NCBI GenBank assembly: GCA_911728435.2
Contig: OU452205.1
Span: 124,001-188,000, forward strand
Length of the DNA: 64,000 nt
Reading direction: 5' to 3'
From: Apoderus coryli
Taxonomy: Eukaryota; Arthropoda; Insecta; Coleoptera; Attelabidae
The position numbers and the translations under genes are program-made. Of the stretch, positions 53,201 through 64,000 are shown piece by piece (the stretch's first letter is position 1; each line of letters starts with the position of its first letter). Below the pieces are notes generated by a model, which did no database searches, was not told the DNA's origin, and saw nothing but the letters and a program-made list of their open reading frames with translations.

Positions 53201-56200
53201 TCGAGAGTGACATTCCTCATCGCTGGGTTGGTGTGGCATTGCCTGCTAGTGAAGGTTCTGTGGAGGGCTGCACGGTGTCACAAGTAGGACTACTTTGAGG
53301 CTGCCGGAAAATTCTTTGAGGCAGGGTTTAGTCGTGGGCTTTTCGTATGTTGTTCCTGCATCTATTAGCTATCGAGAGTGACATTCCTCATCGCTGGGTT
53401 GGTGTGGCATTGCCTGCTAGCGAAGGTTCTGTGGAGGGCTGCACGGTGTCACAAGTAGGGCTACTTTGAGGCTGCCGGAAAATTCTTTGAGGCAGGGTTT
53501 AGTCGTGGGCTTTTCGTATGTTGTTCCTGCATCTATTAGCTATCGAGAGTGACATTCCTCATCGCTGGGTTGGTGTGGCATTGCCTGCTAGTGAAGGTTC
53601 TGTGGAGGGCTGCACGGTGTCACAAGTAGGGCTACTTTGAGGCTGCCGGAAAATTCTTTGAGGCAGGGTTTAGTCGTGGGCTTTTCGTATGTTGTTCCTG
53701 CATCTATTAGCTATCGAGAGTGACATTCCTCATCGCTGGGTTGGTGTGGCATTGCCTGCTAGCGAAGGTTCTGTGGAGGGCTGCACGGTGTCACAAGTAG
53801 GGCTACTTTGAGGCTGCCGGAAAATTCTTTTTTGCACTGTTTAGTCGTGGGCTTTTCGTATGTTGTTCCTGCATCTATTAGCTATCGAGAGTGACATCCC
53901 TCATAGCTGGGTTGGTGTGGCATTGCCTGCTAGCGAAGGTTCTGTGGAGGGCTGCACGGTGTCACAAGTAGGGCTACTTTGAGGCTGCCGGAAAATTCTT
54001 TGAGGCAGGGTTTAGTCGTGGGCTTTTCGTATGTTGTTCCTGCATCTATTAGCTATCGAGAGTGACATTCCTCATCGCTGGGTTGGTGTGGCATTGCCTG
54101 CTAGTGAAGGTTCTGTGGAGGGCTGCACGGTGTCACAAGTAGGACTACTTTGAGGCTGCCGGAAAATTCTTTGAGGCAGGGTTTAGTCGTGGGCTTTTCG
54201 TATGTTGTTCCTGCATCTATTAGCTATCGAGAGTGACATTCCTCATCGCTGGGTTGGTGTGGCATTGCCTGCTAGTGAAGGTTCTGTGGAGGGCTGCACG
54301 GTGTCACAAGTAGGGCTACTTTGTGGCTGCCGGAAAATTCTTTGAGGCAGGGTTTAGTCGTGGGCTTTTCGTATGTTGTTCCTGCATCTATTAGCTATCG
54401 AGAGTGACATTCCTCATCGCTGGGTTGGTGTGGCATTGCCTGCTAGTGAAGGTTCTGTGGAGGGCTGCACGGTGTCACAAGTAGGACTACTTTGTGGCTG
54501 CCGGAAAATTCTTTGAGGCAGGGTTTAGTCGTGGGCTTTTCGTATGTTGTTCCTGCATCTATTAGCTATCGAGAGTGACATTCCTCATCGCTGGGTTGGT
54601 GTGGCATTGCCTGCTAGCGAAGGTTCTGTGGAGGGCTGCACGGTGTCACAAGTAGGGCTACTTTGAGGCTGCCGGAAAATTCTTTGAGGCAGGGTTTAGT
54701 CGTGGGCTTTTCGTATGTTGTTCCTGCATCTATTAGCTATCGAGAGTGACATTCCTCATCGCTGGGTTGGTGTGGCATTGCCTGCTAGTGAAGGTTCTGT
54801 GGAGGGCTGCACGGTGTCACAAGTAGGACTACTTTGTGGCTGCCGGAAAATTCTTTGAGGCAGGGTTTAGTCGTGGGCTTTTCGTATGTTGTTCCTGCAT
54901 CTATTAGCTATCGAGAGTGACATTCCTCATCGCTGGGTTGGTGTGGCATTGCCTGCTAGCGAAGGTTCTGTGGAGGGCTGCACGGTGTCACAAGTAGGGC
55001 TACTTTGAGGCTGCCGGAAAATTCTTTGTTGCACTGTTTAGTCGTGGGCTTTTCGTATGTTGTTCCTGCATCTATTAGCTATCGAGAGTGACATCCCTCA
55101 TAGCTGGGTTGGTGTGGCATTGCCTGCTAGCGAAGGTTCTGTGGAGCGCTGCACGGTGTCACAAGTAGGGCTACTTTGAGGCTGCCGGAAAATTCTTTGA
55201 GGCAGGGTTTAGTCGTGGGCTTTTCGTATGTTGTTCCTGCATCTATTAGCTATCGAGAGTGACATTCCTCATCGCTGGGTTGGTGTGGCATTGCCTGCTA
55301 GTGAAGGTTCTGTGGAGGGCTGCACGGTGTCACAAGTAGGACTACTTTGTGGCTGCCGGAAAATTCTTTGAGGCAGGGTTTAGTCGTGGTCTTTTCGTAT
55401 GTTGTTCCTGCATCTATTAGCTATCGAGAGTGACATTCCTCATCGCTGGGTTGGTGTGGCATTGCCTGCTAGTGAAGGTTCTGTGGAGGGCTGCACGGTG
55501 TCACAAGTAGGACTACTTTGAGGCTGCCGGAAAATTCTTTGAGGCAGGGTTTAGTCGTGGGCTTTTCGTATGTTGTTCCTGCATCTATTAGCTATCGAGA
55601 GTGACATTCCTCATCGCTGGGTTGGTGTGGCATTGCCTGCTAGTGAAGGTTCTGTGGAGGGCTGCACGGTGTCACAAGTAGGACTACTTTGTGGCTGCCG
55701 GAAAATTCTTTGAGGCAGGGTTTAGTCGTGGGCTTTTCGTATGTTGTTCCTGCATCTATTAGCTATCGAGAGTGACATTCCTCATCGCTGGGTTGGTGTG
55801 GCATTGCCTGCTAGCGAAGGTTCTGTGGAGGGCTGCACGGTGTCACAAGTAGGGCTACTTTGAGGCTGCCGGAAAATTCTTTGTTGCACTGTTTAGTCGT
55901 GGGCTTTTCGTATGTTGTTCCTGCATCTATTAGCTATCGAGAGTGACATCCCTCATAGCTGGGTTGGTGTGCCATTGCCTGCTAGCGAAGTTTCTGTGGA
56001 GGGCTGCACGGTGTCACCAGTAGGGCTACTTTGTGGCTGCCGAAAAATTCTTTGAGGCACTGTTTAGTCGTGGGCTTTTAGTATGTTGTTCCTGCATCTA
56101 TTAACTATCGAGAGTGACATCCCTCATAGCTGGGTTGGTGTGGCATTGCCTGCTAGCGAAGGTTCTGTGGAGGGCTGCACGGTGTCACAAGTAGGGCTAC

Positions 56201-56885
56201 TTTGTGGCTGCCGGAAAATTCTTTGTGCCACCGTTTTTTCGCGGGCTTTTCGTATGTTGTTCCTGCATCTATTAACTATCGAGAGTGACATCCCCCATAG
56301 CTGGGTCGGTGTGGAATTGTCTACTAGCGAAAGTTATGTGGAGAGCTGCACGGTATCACAGGTAAGACTACTTTGAGGCTGCCGGAAAATTCTTTGAGGC
56401 ACTGTTTAGTCGTGGGCTTTTCTTATGTTGATCCTGCATCTATTAGCTATCGAGAGAGACATCCCCCATAGCTGGGTCGGTGTGGAATTGTCTGCTAGCG
56501 AAGGTTCTGTGGAGGACTGCACGGTGTCACCAGTAGGGCTACTTTGTGGCTGCCGGAAAATTCTTTGTGTCACCGTTTTTTCGCGGGCTTTTCGTATGTT
56601 GTTCCTGCATCTATTAACTATCGAGAGTGACATCCCCCATAGCTGGGTCGCTCTGGCATTGCCTGCTGGCGAAAGTTCTGTGGGGGGCTGCACGGTGTCA
56701 CAAGAAGTTCTATTTTGTGGATGCTGGAAAATTCTTTGGGAAACCGGTAGTCGCGGGTTTTTAGTATGTTGTTCCTGCATCTATTAGCTATCGAGAGTGA
56801 CATCCCCATAACTGGGTCGGTGTGGGATTTCCTGATAGCGAAGGATCTGTGGAAGGCTGCACGGTGTCACAAGTAGGGCCACTTC
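50231..56885. repeat. Satellite array 1, ~172-bp monomer, about 38-39 copies
   Basis: Tandem monomers each contain 'CGTATGTTGTTCCTGCATCT', then 'GTGACATTCCTCATCGCTGG' or 'GTGACATCCCTCATAGCTGG', then 'GGCTGCACGGTGTCACAAGT'. Internal units are nearly identical. Subtypes are marked by GAGGCAGGGTTT, GTTGCACTGTTT or GGGGAACCGTTG after AATTCTTT. The first two units and the last five or so (from about 55880) are clearly more diverged, with words such as GTGCCACCGTTTTTTCG, the usual pattern of unequal crossing-over homogenising the middle. Open frames in the diverged units (56083-56376, 56425-56787) are fortuitous. Confidence 0.97.
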
Positions 56886-56932
56886 CCTGAGTTGGAATAA
56901 TTCATACTCGTTAGCGAGTGAATGCTGATGAT
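56882..56932 (+). mobile_element. ~50-bp LINE tail fragment at the array edge
   Basis: 'CCCTGAGTTGGAATAATTCA' through 'GAATGCTGATGAT' matches the 3' end of the LINE relic at 27545-27592 with one or two changes. It is a heavily 5'-truncated insertion that marks the right boundary of satellite array 1. Confidence 0.7.
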
Positions 56933-56981
56933 GTTATAAAATGTAATTATTATTATTTTAACTTGCTATTTTCATTTTCAG

Positions 56982-57225
56982 TGTCGTGGTTCGGACTTTA
57001 ATAAAAGAAAAAATAGGGACAGTAGGAGTGGGATATCCAGCCACACCTCTAATGCAAGGGAGAATACGTATCTGTCTGTCGGCAGGCCATACCAAAGAAC
57101 AATTAGACTATGCTTTAAGCGTAATAGAAAAAGTTGCAGACGATATCGGTTTAAAATATTCAAGGAAACCTCGAGATCTAACACCAATAGACTACTATAA
57201 AATCAAAGTTTATCAGGATATTTGA
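56982..57225 (+). CDS. SPTLC2: Last exon of serine palmitoyltransferase subunit 2
   Basis: After an acceptor ending at 56981 the frame reads 'RTLIKEKIGTVGVGYPATPL' and 'RIRICLSAGHTKEQLDYAL', then '...VADDIGLKYSRKPRD', ending at a stop near 57223-57225. This matches the C-terminal segment of the SPT long-chain-base subunit 2 (lace in Drosophila), where 'VVGFPATP...RFCLSAAHTKE.LD.AL' is highly conserved. The enzyme condenses serine with palmitoyl-CoA in the ER membrane, the first step of sphingolipid synthesis. This segment is the end of the PLP-fold small domain; the PLP lysine lies in earlier exons. No other SPTLC2 exon was found in the 57 kb upstream, so the exon may be detached from its gene, or the gene may cross a misassembled or very long intron. 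Confidence 0.85.
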
Positions 57226-58176
57226 CTTTATTTTCAAATTTACCGCTTTAATTTATTTTTTCAATAATATTTTTGTAGTAATTTTTCAAATCTTTATTTA
57301 TATTTTTTTATAGTAATTCCGCAGACTCCAGTATACATAAAAGGTTTTCCACGCCCCGTTTTGTAGCCCCAAAGAAAGCATTCCAATGGTACTAAATCAC
57401 ATGCTCTTGCAGGCCAATTGTAATCACCATTTCGAGAAAAGACTGTCAGGAAAATTATCTCGCAAAAGGTTTCTCCACTTGTGTGGCACGTAGCGCCGTG
57501 TTATTGCAAGTAAACATTGTCCACAACCTTACCGTCCAATTCTGGCAATAAAAATGCATTAATCATGGCATTTCCTCATGTACAAAATACAGCCCAATGA
57601 TGCCCCCGCCCAAAAACCTCAAATGCTTATTAACGTAGCCTCCAACGCTGTTGAGTATCGGCTGAACTTTGTAATAAGGTTTAAGATCCAAATCTTTATG
57701 GAAACTTCGGTGTAATATCACAAAGAACGACGTGGAATGGACAAACCTTGGTTTTCGTTCATACTTTCAGCAAAATTTTCACCATTTTTGTAGTGAATTT
57801 TTATAATTTCGATGCGTTGCTGAAGCGTCTGTTGTTCAATTTTTATTAATGGCGCAGTTTTCACTTGTCATCTGTCAAAAAATGACAGATGTCATTTTGT
57901 CAAATAGCACGATAGCGGGCAATTCAAAATGAATTTTATGTGAGCTTTCTAGGTCGTTCTCGATAAAGAACCCTAGCGTTTTAGCGCAGTTTTCAATTTT
58001 GTTTGATAAAATATGCTGGTGAATTACTTTTTACACTTGTTTAATTATTACTGTAATTTAAATTCCTGGTCTTTGTTAAAATATTAGTCTAAAACTGTAT
58101 TATTAAATTATAATTGTGCCTAATAAAGACGTTTTAATATCGTAAATAAATTCATCATAGTTTTATTTTTTCTTCG
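57102..58176 (+). repeat. Right copy of the duplicated block
   Basis: Contains the end of the SPTLC2 exon and its 3' flank, matching 49156-50230. The flank holds an inverted pair 'CATCTGTCAAAAAATGACAGATG' type near 57870-57895 and no recognised gene. Because this copy has the full exon with an acceptor, it is probably the source. Confidence 0.9.
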
Positions 58177-61100
58177 AAATTCTTTGGGGAACCGTTGAGT
58201 CGCGGGTTTTCGTATGTTGTTCCTGCATCTATTAGCTATCGAGGGTGACATCCCTCATAGCTGGGTCGGTGTGGATTTGTCTGCTAGCGAAGGTTCTGTG
58301 GAGGGCTGCACGGTGTTACAAGTAGGGCTAATTTGAAGCTGCCGGAAAATTATTTTGGGGAACCGTTGAGTCGTGGGCTTTTCGTATGTTGTTCCTGCAT
58401 TTGTTAGCTATCGAATGTAATGTCCCCCATAGCTGGGTCGGTGTGGAATTGTCTGCTAGCGAAGGTTCTGTGGAAAGCTGCACGGTGTCACAAGTAGGGC
58501 TACTTTGAAGCTGCCGGAAAATTCTTTGGGGAACCGTTGAGTCGTGGGGTTTTCGTATGTTGTTCCTGCATCTATTAGCTATCGAGAGTGACATTCCTCA
58601 TCGCTGGGTTGGTGTGGCATTGCCTGCTAGCGAAGGTTCTGTGGAGGGCTGCACGGTGTCACAAGTAGGGCTACTTTGAGGCTGCCGCAAAATTCTTTGT
58701 TGCACTGTTTAGTCGTGGGCTTTTCGTATGTTGTTCCTGCATCTATTAGCTATCGAGAGTGACATCCCTCATAGCTGGGTTGGTGTGGCATTGCCTGCTA
58801 GCGAAGGTTCTGTGGAGGGCTGCACGGTGTCACAAGTAGGGCTACTTTGAGGCTGCCGGAAAATTCTTTGAGGCAGGGTTTAGTCGTGGGCTTTTCATAT
58901 GTTGTTCCTGCATCTATTAGCTATCGAGAGTGACATTCCTCATCGCTGGGTTGGTGTGGCATTGCCTGCTAGTGAAGGTTCTGTGGAGGGCTGCACGGTG
59001 TCACAAGTAGGGCTACTTTGAGGCTGCCGCAAAATTCTTTGTTGCACTGTTTAGTCGTGGGCTTTTCGTATGTTGTTCCTGCATCTATTAGCTATCGAGA
59101 GTGACATCCCTCATAGCTGGGTTGGTGTGGCATTGCCTGCTAGCGAAGGTTCTGTGGAGGGCTGCACGGTGTCACAAGTAGGGCTACTTTGAGGCTGCCG
59201 GAAAATTCTTTGAGGCAGGGTTTAGTCGTGGGCTTTTCGTATGTTGTTCCTGCATCTATTAGCTATCGAGAGTGACATTCCTCATCGCTGGGTTGGTGTG
59301 GCATTGCCTGCTAGTGAAGGTTCTGTGGAGGGCTGCACGGTGTCACAAGTAGGACTACTTTGTGGCTGCCGGAAAATTCTTTGAGGCAGGGTTTAGTCGT
59401 GGGCTTTTCGTATGTTGTTCCTGCATCTATTAGCTATCGAGAGTGACATTCCTCATCGCTGGGTTGGTGTGGCATTGCCTGCTAGTGAAGGTTCTGTGGA
59501 GGGCTGCACGGTGTCACAAGTAGGACTACTTTGTTGCTGCCGGAAAATTCTTTGAGGCAGGGTTTAGTCGTGGGCTTTTCGTATGTTGTTCCTGCATCTA
59601 TTAGCTATCGAGAGTGACATTCCTCATCGCTGGGTTGGTGTGGCATTGCCTGCTAGCGAAGGTTCTGTGGAGGGCTGCACGGTGTCACAAGTAGGGCTAC
59701 TTTGAGGCTGCCGCAAAATTCTTTGAGGCAGGGTTTAGTCGTGGGCTTTTCGTATGTTGTTCCTGCATCTATTAGCTATCGAGAGTGACATTCCTCATCG
59801 CTGGGTTGGTGTGGCATTGCCTGCTAGTGAAGGTTCTGTGGAGGGCTGCACGGTGTCACAAGTAGGACTTCTTTGAGGCTGCCGGAAAATTCTTTGAGGC
59901 AGGGTTTAGTCGTGGGCTTTTCGTATGTTGTTCCTGCATCTATTAGCTATCGAGAGTGACATTCCTCATCGCTGGGTTGGTGTGGCATTGCCTGCTAGTG
60001 AAGGTTCTGTGGAGGGCTGCACGGTGTCACAAGTAGGACTACTTTGAGGCTGCCGGAAAATTCTTTGAGGCAGGGTTTAGTCGTGGGCTTTTCGTATGTT
60101 GTTCCTGCATCTATTAGCTATCGAGAGTGACATTCCTCATCGCTGGGTTGGTGTGGCATTGCCTGCTAGTGAAGGTTCTGTGGAGGGCTGCACGGTGTCA
60201 CAAGTAGGACTACTTTGTGGCTGCCGGAAAATTCTTTGAGGCAGGGTTTAGTCGTGGGCTTTTCGTATGTTGTTCCTGCATCTATTAGCTATCGAGAGTG
60301 ACATTCCTCATCGCTGGGTTGGTGTGGCATTGCCTGCTAGTGAAGGTTCTGTGGAGGGCTGCACGGTGTCACAAGTAGGACTACTTTGTGGCTGCCGGAA
60401 AATTCTTTGAGGCAGGGTTTAGTCGTGGGCTTTTCGTATGTTGTTCCTGCATCTATTAGCTATCGAGAGTGACATTCCTCATCGCTGGGTTGGTGTGGCA
60501 TTGCCTGCTAGTGAAGGTTCTGTGGAGGGCTGCACGGTGTCACAAGTAGGACTACTTTGAGGCTGCCGGAAAATTCTTTGAGGCAGGGTTTAGTCGTGGG
60601 CTTCTCGTATGTTGTTCCTGCATCTATTAGCTATCGAGAGTGACATTCCTCATCGCTGGGTTGGTGTGGCATTGCCTGCTAGTGAAGGTTCTGTGGAGGG
60701 CTGCACGGTGTCACAAGTAGGACTACTTTGAGGCTGCCGGAAAATTCTTTGAGGCAGGGTTTAGTCGTGGGCTTTTCGTATGTTGTTCCTGCATCTATTA
60801 GCTATCGAGAGTGACATTCCTCATCGCTGGGTTGGTGTGGCATTGCCTGCTAGTGAAGGTTCTGTGGAGGGCTGCACGGTGTCACAAGTAGGACTACTTT
60901 GTGGCTGCCGGAAAATTCTTTGAGGCAGGGTTTAGTCGTGGGCTTTTCGTATGTTGTTCCTGCATCTATTAGCTATCGAGAGTGACATTCCTCATCGCTG
61001 GGTTGGTGTGGCATTGCCTGCTAGCGAAGGTTCTGTGGAGGGCTGCACGGTGTCACAAGTAGGGCTACTTTGAGGCTGCCGCAAAATTCTTTGTTGCACT

Positions 61101-64000
61101 GTTTAGTCGTGGGCTTTTCGTATGTTGTTCCTGCATCTATTAGCTATCGAGAGTGACATCCCTCATAGCTGGGTTGGTGTGGCATTGCCTGCTAGCGAAG
61201 GTTCTGTGGAGGGCTGCACGGTGTCACAAGTAGGGCTACTTTGAGGCTGCCGGAAAATTCTTTGAGGCAGGGTTTAGTCGTGGGCTTTTCGTATGTTGTT
61301 CCTGCATCTATTAGATATCGAGAGTGACATTCCTCATCGCTGGGTTGGTGTGGCATTGCCTGCTAGTGAAGGTTCTGTGGAGGGCTGCACGGTGTCACAA
61401 GTAGGACTACTTTGAGGCTGCCGGAAAATTCTTTGAGGCAGGGTTTAGTCGTGGGCTTTTCGTATGTTGTTCCTGCATCTATTAGCTATCGAGAGTGACA
61501 TTCCTCATCGCTGGGTTGGTGTGGCATTGCCTGCTAGTGAAGGTTCTGTGGAGGGCTGCACGGTGTCACAAGTAGGACTACTTTGTGGCTGCCGGAAAAT
61601 TCTTTGAGGCAGGGTTTAGTCGTGGGCTTTTCGTATGTTGTTCCTGCATCTATTAGCTATCGAGAGTGACATTCCTCATCGCTGGGTTGGTGTGGCATTG
61701 CCTGCTAGCGAAGGTTCTGTGGAGGGCTGCACGGTGTCACAAGTAGGGCTACTTTGAGGCTGCCGGAAAATTCTTTGAGGCAGGGTTTAGTCGTGGGCTT
61801 TTCGTATGTTGTTCCTGCATCTATTAGCTATCGAGAGTGACATTCCTCATCGCTGGGTTGGTGTGGCATTGCCTGCTAGTGAAGGTTCTGTGGAGGGCTG
61901 CACGGTGTCACAAGTAGGACTACTTTGAGGCTGCCGCAAAATTCTTTGAGGCAGGGTTTAGTCGTGGGCTTTTCGTATGTTGTTCCTGCATCTATTAGCT
62001 ATCGAGAGTGACATTCCTCATCGCTGGGTTGGTGTGGCATTGCCTGCTAGTGAAGGTTCTGTGGAGGGCTGCACGGTGTCACAAGTAGGACTACTTTGAG
62101 GCTGCCGGAAAATTCTTTGAGGCAGGGTTTAGTCGTGGGCTTTTCGTATGTTGTTCCTGCATCTATTAGCTATCGAGAGTGACATTCCTCATCGCTGGGT
62201 TGGTGTGGCATTGCCTGCTAGTGAAGGTTCTGTGGAGGGCTGCACGGTGTCACAAGTAGGACTACTTTGTGGCTGCCGGAAAATTCTTTGAGGCAGGGTT
62301 TAGTCGTGGGCTTTTCGTATGTTGTTCCTGCATCTATTAGCTATCGAGAGTGACATTCCTCATCGCTGGGTTGGTGTGGCATTGCCTGCTAGTGAAGGTT
62401 CTGTGGAGGGCTGCACGGTGTCACAAGTAGGACTACTTTGTGGCTGCCGGAAAATTCTTTGAGGCAGGGTTTAGTCGTGGGCTTTTCGTATGTTGTTCCT
62501 GCATCTATTAGCTATCGAGAGTGACATTCCTCATCGCTGGGTTGGTGTGGCATTGCCTGCTAGTGAAGGTTCTGTGGAGGGCTGCACGGTGTCACAAGTA
62601 GGACTACTTTGAGGCTGCCGGAAAATTCTTTGAGGCAGGGTTTAGTCGTGGGCTTCTCGTATGTTGTTCCTGCATCTATTAGCTATCGAGAGTGACATTC
62701 CTCATCGCTGGGTTGGTGTGGCATTGCCTGCTAGTGAAGGTTCTGTGGAGGGCTGCACGGTGTCACAAGTAGGACTACTTTGAGGCTGCCGGAAAATTCT
62801 TTGAGGCAGGGTTTAGTCGTGGGCTTTTCGTATGTTGTTCCTGCATCTATTAGCTATCGAGAGTGACATTCCTCATCGCTGGGTTGGTGTGGCATTGCCT
62901 GCTAGTGAAGGTTCTGTGGAGGGCTGCACGGTGTCACAAGTAGGACTACTTTGTGGCTGCCGGAAAATTCTTTGAGGCAGGGTTTAGTCGTGGGCTTTTC
63001 GTATGTTGTTCCTGCATCTATTAGCTATCGAGAGTGACATTCCTCATCGCTGGGTTGGTGTGGCATTGCCTGCTAGCGAAGGTTCTGTGGAGGGCTGCAC
63101 GGTGTCACAAGTAGGGCTACTTTGAGGCTGCCGCAAAATTCTTTGTTGCACTGTTTAGTCGTGGGCTTTTCGTATGTTGTTCCTGCATCTATTAGCTATC
63201 GAGAGTGACATCCCTCATAGCTGGGTTGGTGTGGCATTGCCTGCTAGCGAAGGTTCTGTGGAGGGCTGCACGGTGTCACAAGTAGGGCTACTTTGAGGCT
63301 GCCGGAAAATTCTTTGAGGCAGGGTTTAGTCGTGGGCTTTTCGTATGTTGTTCCTGCATCTATTAGCTATCGAGAGTGACATTCCTCATCGCTGGGTTGG
63401 TGTGGCATTGCCTGCTAGCGAAGGTTCTGTGGAGGGCTGCACGGTGTCACAAGTAGGGCTACTTTGAGGCTGCCGGAAAATTCTTTGTTGCACTGTTTAG
63501 TCGTGGGCTTTTCGTATGTTGTTCCTGCATCTATTAGCTATCGAGAGTGACATCCCTCATAGCTGGGTTGGTGTGGCATTGCCTGCTAGCGAAGTTTCTG
63601 TGGAGGACTGCACGGTGTCACAGGTAAGGCTACTTTGAGGCTGCCGGAAAATTCTTTGAGGCACTGTTTAGTCGTGGGCTTTTCTTATGTTGATCCTGCA
63701 TCTATTAGCTATCGAGAGTGACATCCCCCATGGCTGGGTTGGTGTGCCATTGCCTGCTAGTGAAGGTTCTGTGGAGGGCTGCACGGTGTCACAAGTAGGG
63801 CTACTTTGAGGCTGCCGGAAAATTCTTTGAGGCAGGGTTTAGTCGTGGGCTTTTCGTATGTTGTTCCTGCATCTATTAGCTATCGAGAGTGACATTCCTC
63901 ATCGCTGGGTTGGTGTGGCATTGCCTGCTAGTGAAGGTTCTGTGGAGGGCTGCACGGTGTCACAAGTAGGACTACTTTGAGGCTGCCGGAAAATTCTTTG
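58177..64000. repeat. Satellite array 2, same ~172-bp monomer, about 34 copies, open at the window end
   Basis: Starts with the same diverged GGGGAACCGTTG-type edge units as array 1, then becomes homogeneous. Units with GTTGCACTGTTT recur at about 58698, 59038, 61090, 63144 and 63486, each tied to the CATCCCTCATAGC variant, so subtype order is partly shared with array 1. Two diverged units near 63600-63780 resemble the 3' edge of array 1, but normal units follow, so the edge type is embedded here. Confidence 0.97.

Noticed and set aside
56083..56787. 97-124-codon open frames on both strands inside the satellite
   Set aside because: They arise where diverged monomers happen to restore frame; the 172-bp period is not a multiple of three and homogeneous units are closed.
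50231..56885. Satellite considered as a CRISPR array or as a hammerhead satellite
   Set aside because: Monomers are contiguous with no unique spacers, and no CTGANGA...GAAA pair was found in the monomer.

Overview
This is nuclear DNA of an animal, almost certainly an insect. Genes are split by GT-AG introns into AT-rich non-coding DNA, the cytochrome P450 is of insect CYP6/CYP3-clan type, and the DNA is full of insect-type transposable elements (jockey/CR1-like LINEs, mariners, a Transib relic, a hAT-like MITE, fold-back elements). I cannot fix the order; a beetle is a guess. All joins below were made by eye from splice sites and reading-frame phase. No bacterial genes, CRISPR arrays, rRNAs or tRNAs were recognised. 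|| Layout. 1-5.1 kb: transposon debris (Tc1/mariner end, minus-strand LINE, Copia gag scrap) and a probable promoter near 4.4-4.7 kb. 5.2-24.3 kb: a plus-strand locus related to POGZ / Drosophila row. Ten exons (5198-15190) join into a 790-residue protein with a POGZ-like N-terminus and an ISXO2/Merlin-transposase-like domain. Five further exons (17737-24296) encode the POGZ-type zinc-finger array and an acidic tail but have no convincing start of their own. Their first acceptor is in the same phase as the exon-5 donor, so I propose one locus with two alternative C-termini. Its introns hold LINEs, a mariner scrap, a palindrome with two hammerhead ribozymes, a 724-bp Transib relic with an exact CGGCG target duplication, and a ~960-bp inverted-repeat element. 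|| 24.7-27.6 kb: two LINE copies. 28.6-35.0 kb: TMEM18 on the minus strand; one 5.6-kb intron holds two nested mariners (the inner with an intact transposase) and a LINE. 35-43 kb: AT-rich DNA with inverted repeats, a hAT-like MITE, hammerhead-like relics and a LINE tail. 43.2-47.4 kb: a complete five-exon P450 gene (495 residues). 47.6 kb: a possible terminal exon of an unknown minus-strand gene. || 49.2-64 kb: a tandem satellite with a ~172-bp monomer, in two arrays (50.2-56.9 kb and 58.2 kb to the window end). Between them lies the last exon of a serine palmitoyltransferase subunit 2 gene and its 3' flank. About 1.07 kb of this exon and flank is repeated nearly perfectly 7,946 bp upstream, just before the first array, so the satellite and gene end appear to have been duplicated together very recently, unless this is an assembly artefact. 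|| The genes do not form a pathway. Their common theme is transposon pressure and possible reuse: a transposase-like domain inside a chromatin-type zinc-finger locus, a RAG1-related relic, and repeated hammerhead ribozyme motifs often in head-to-head pairs.
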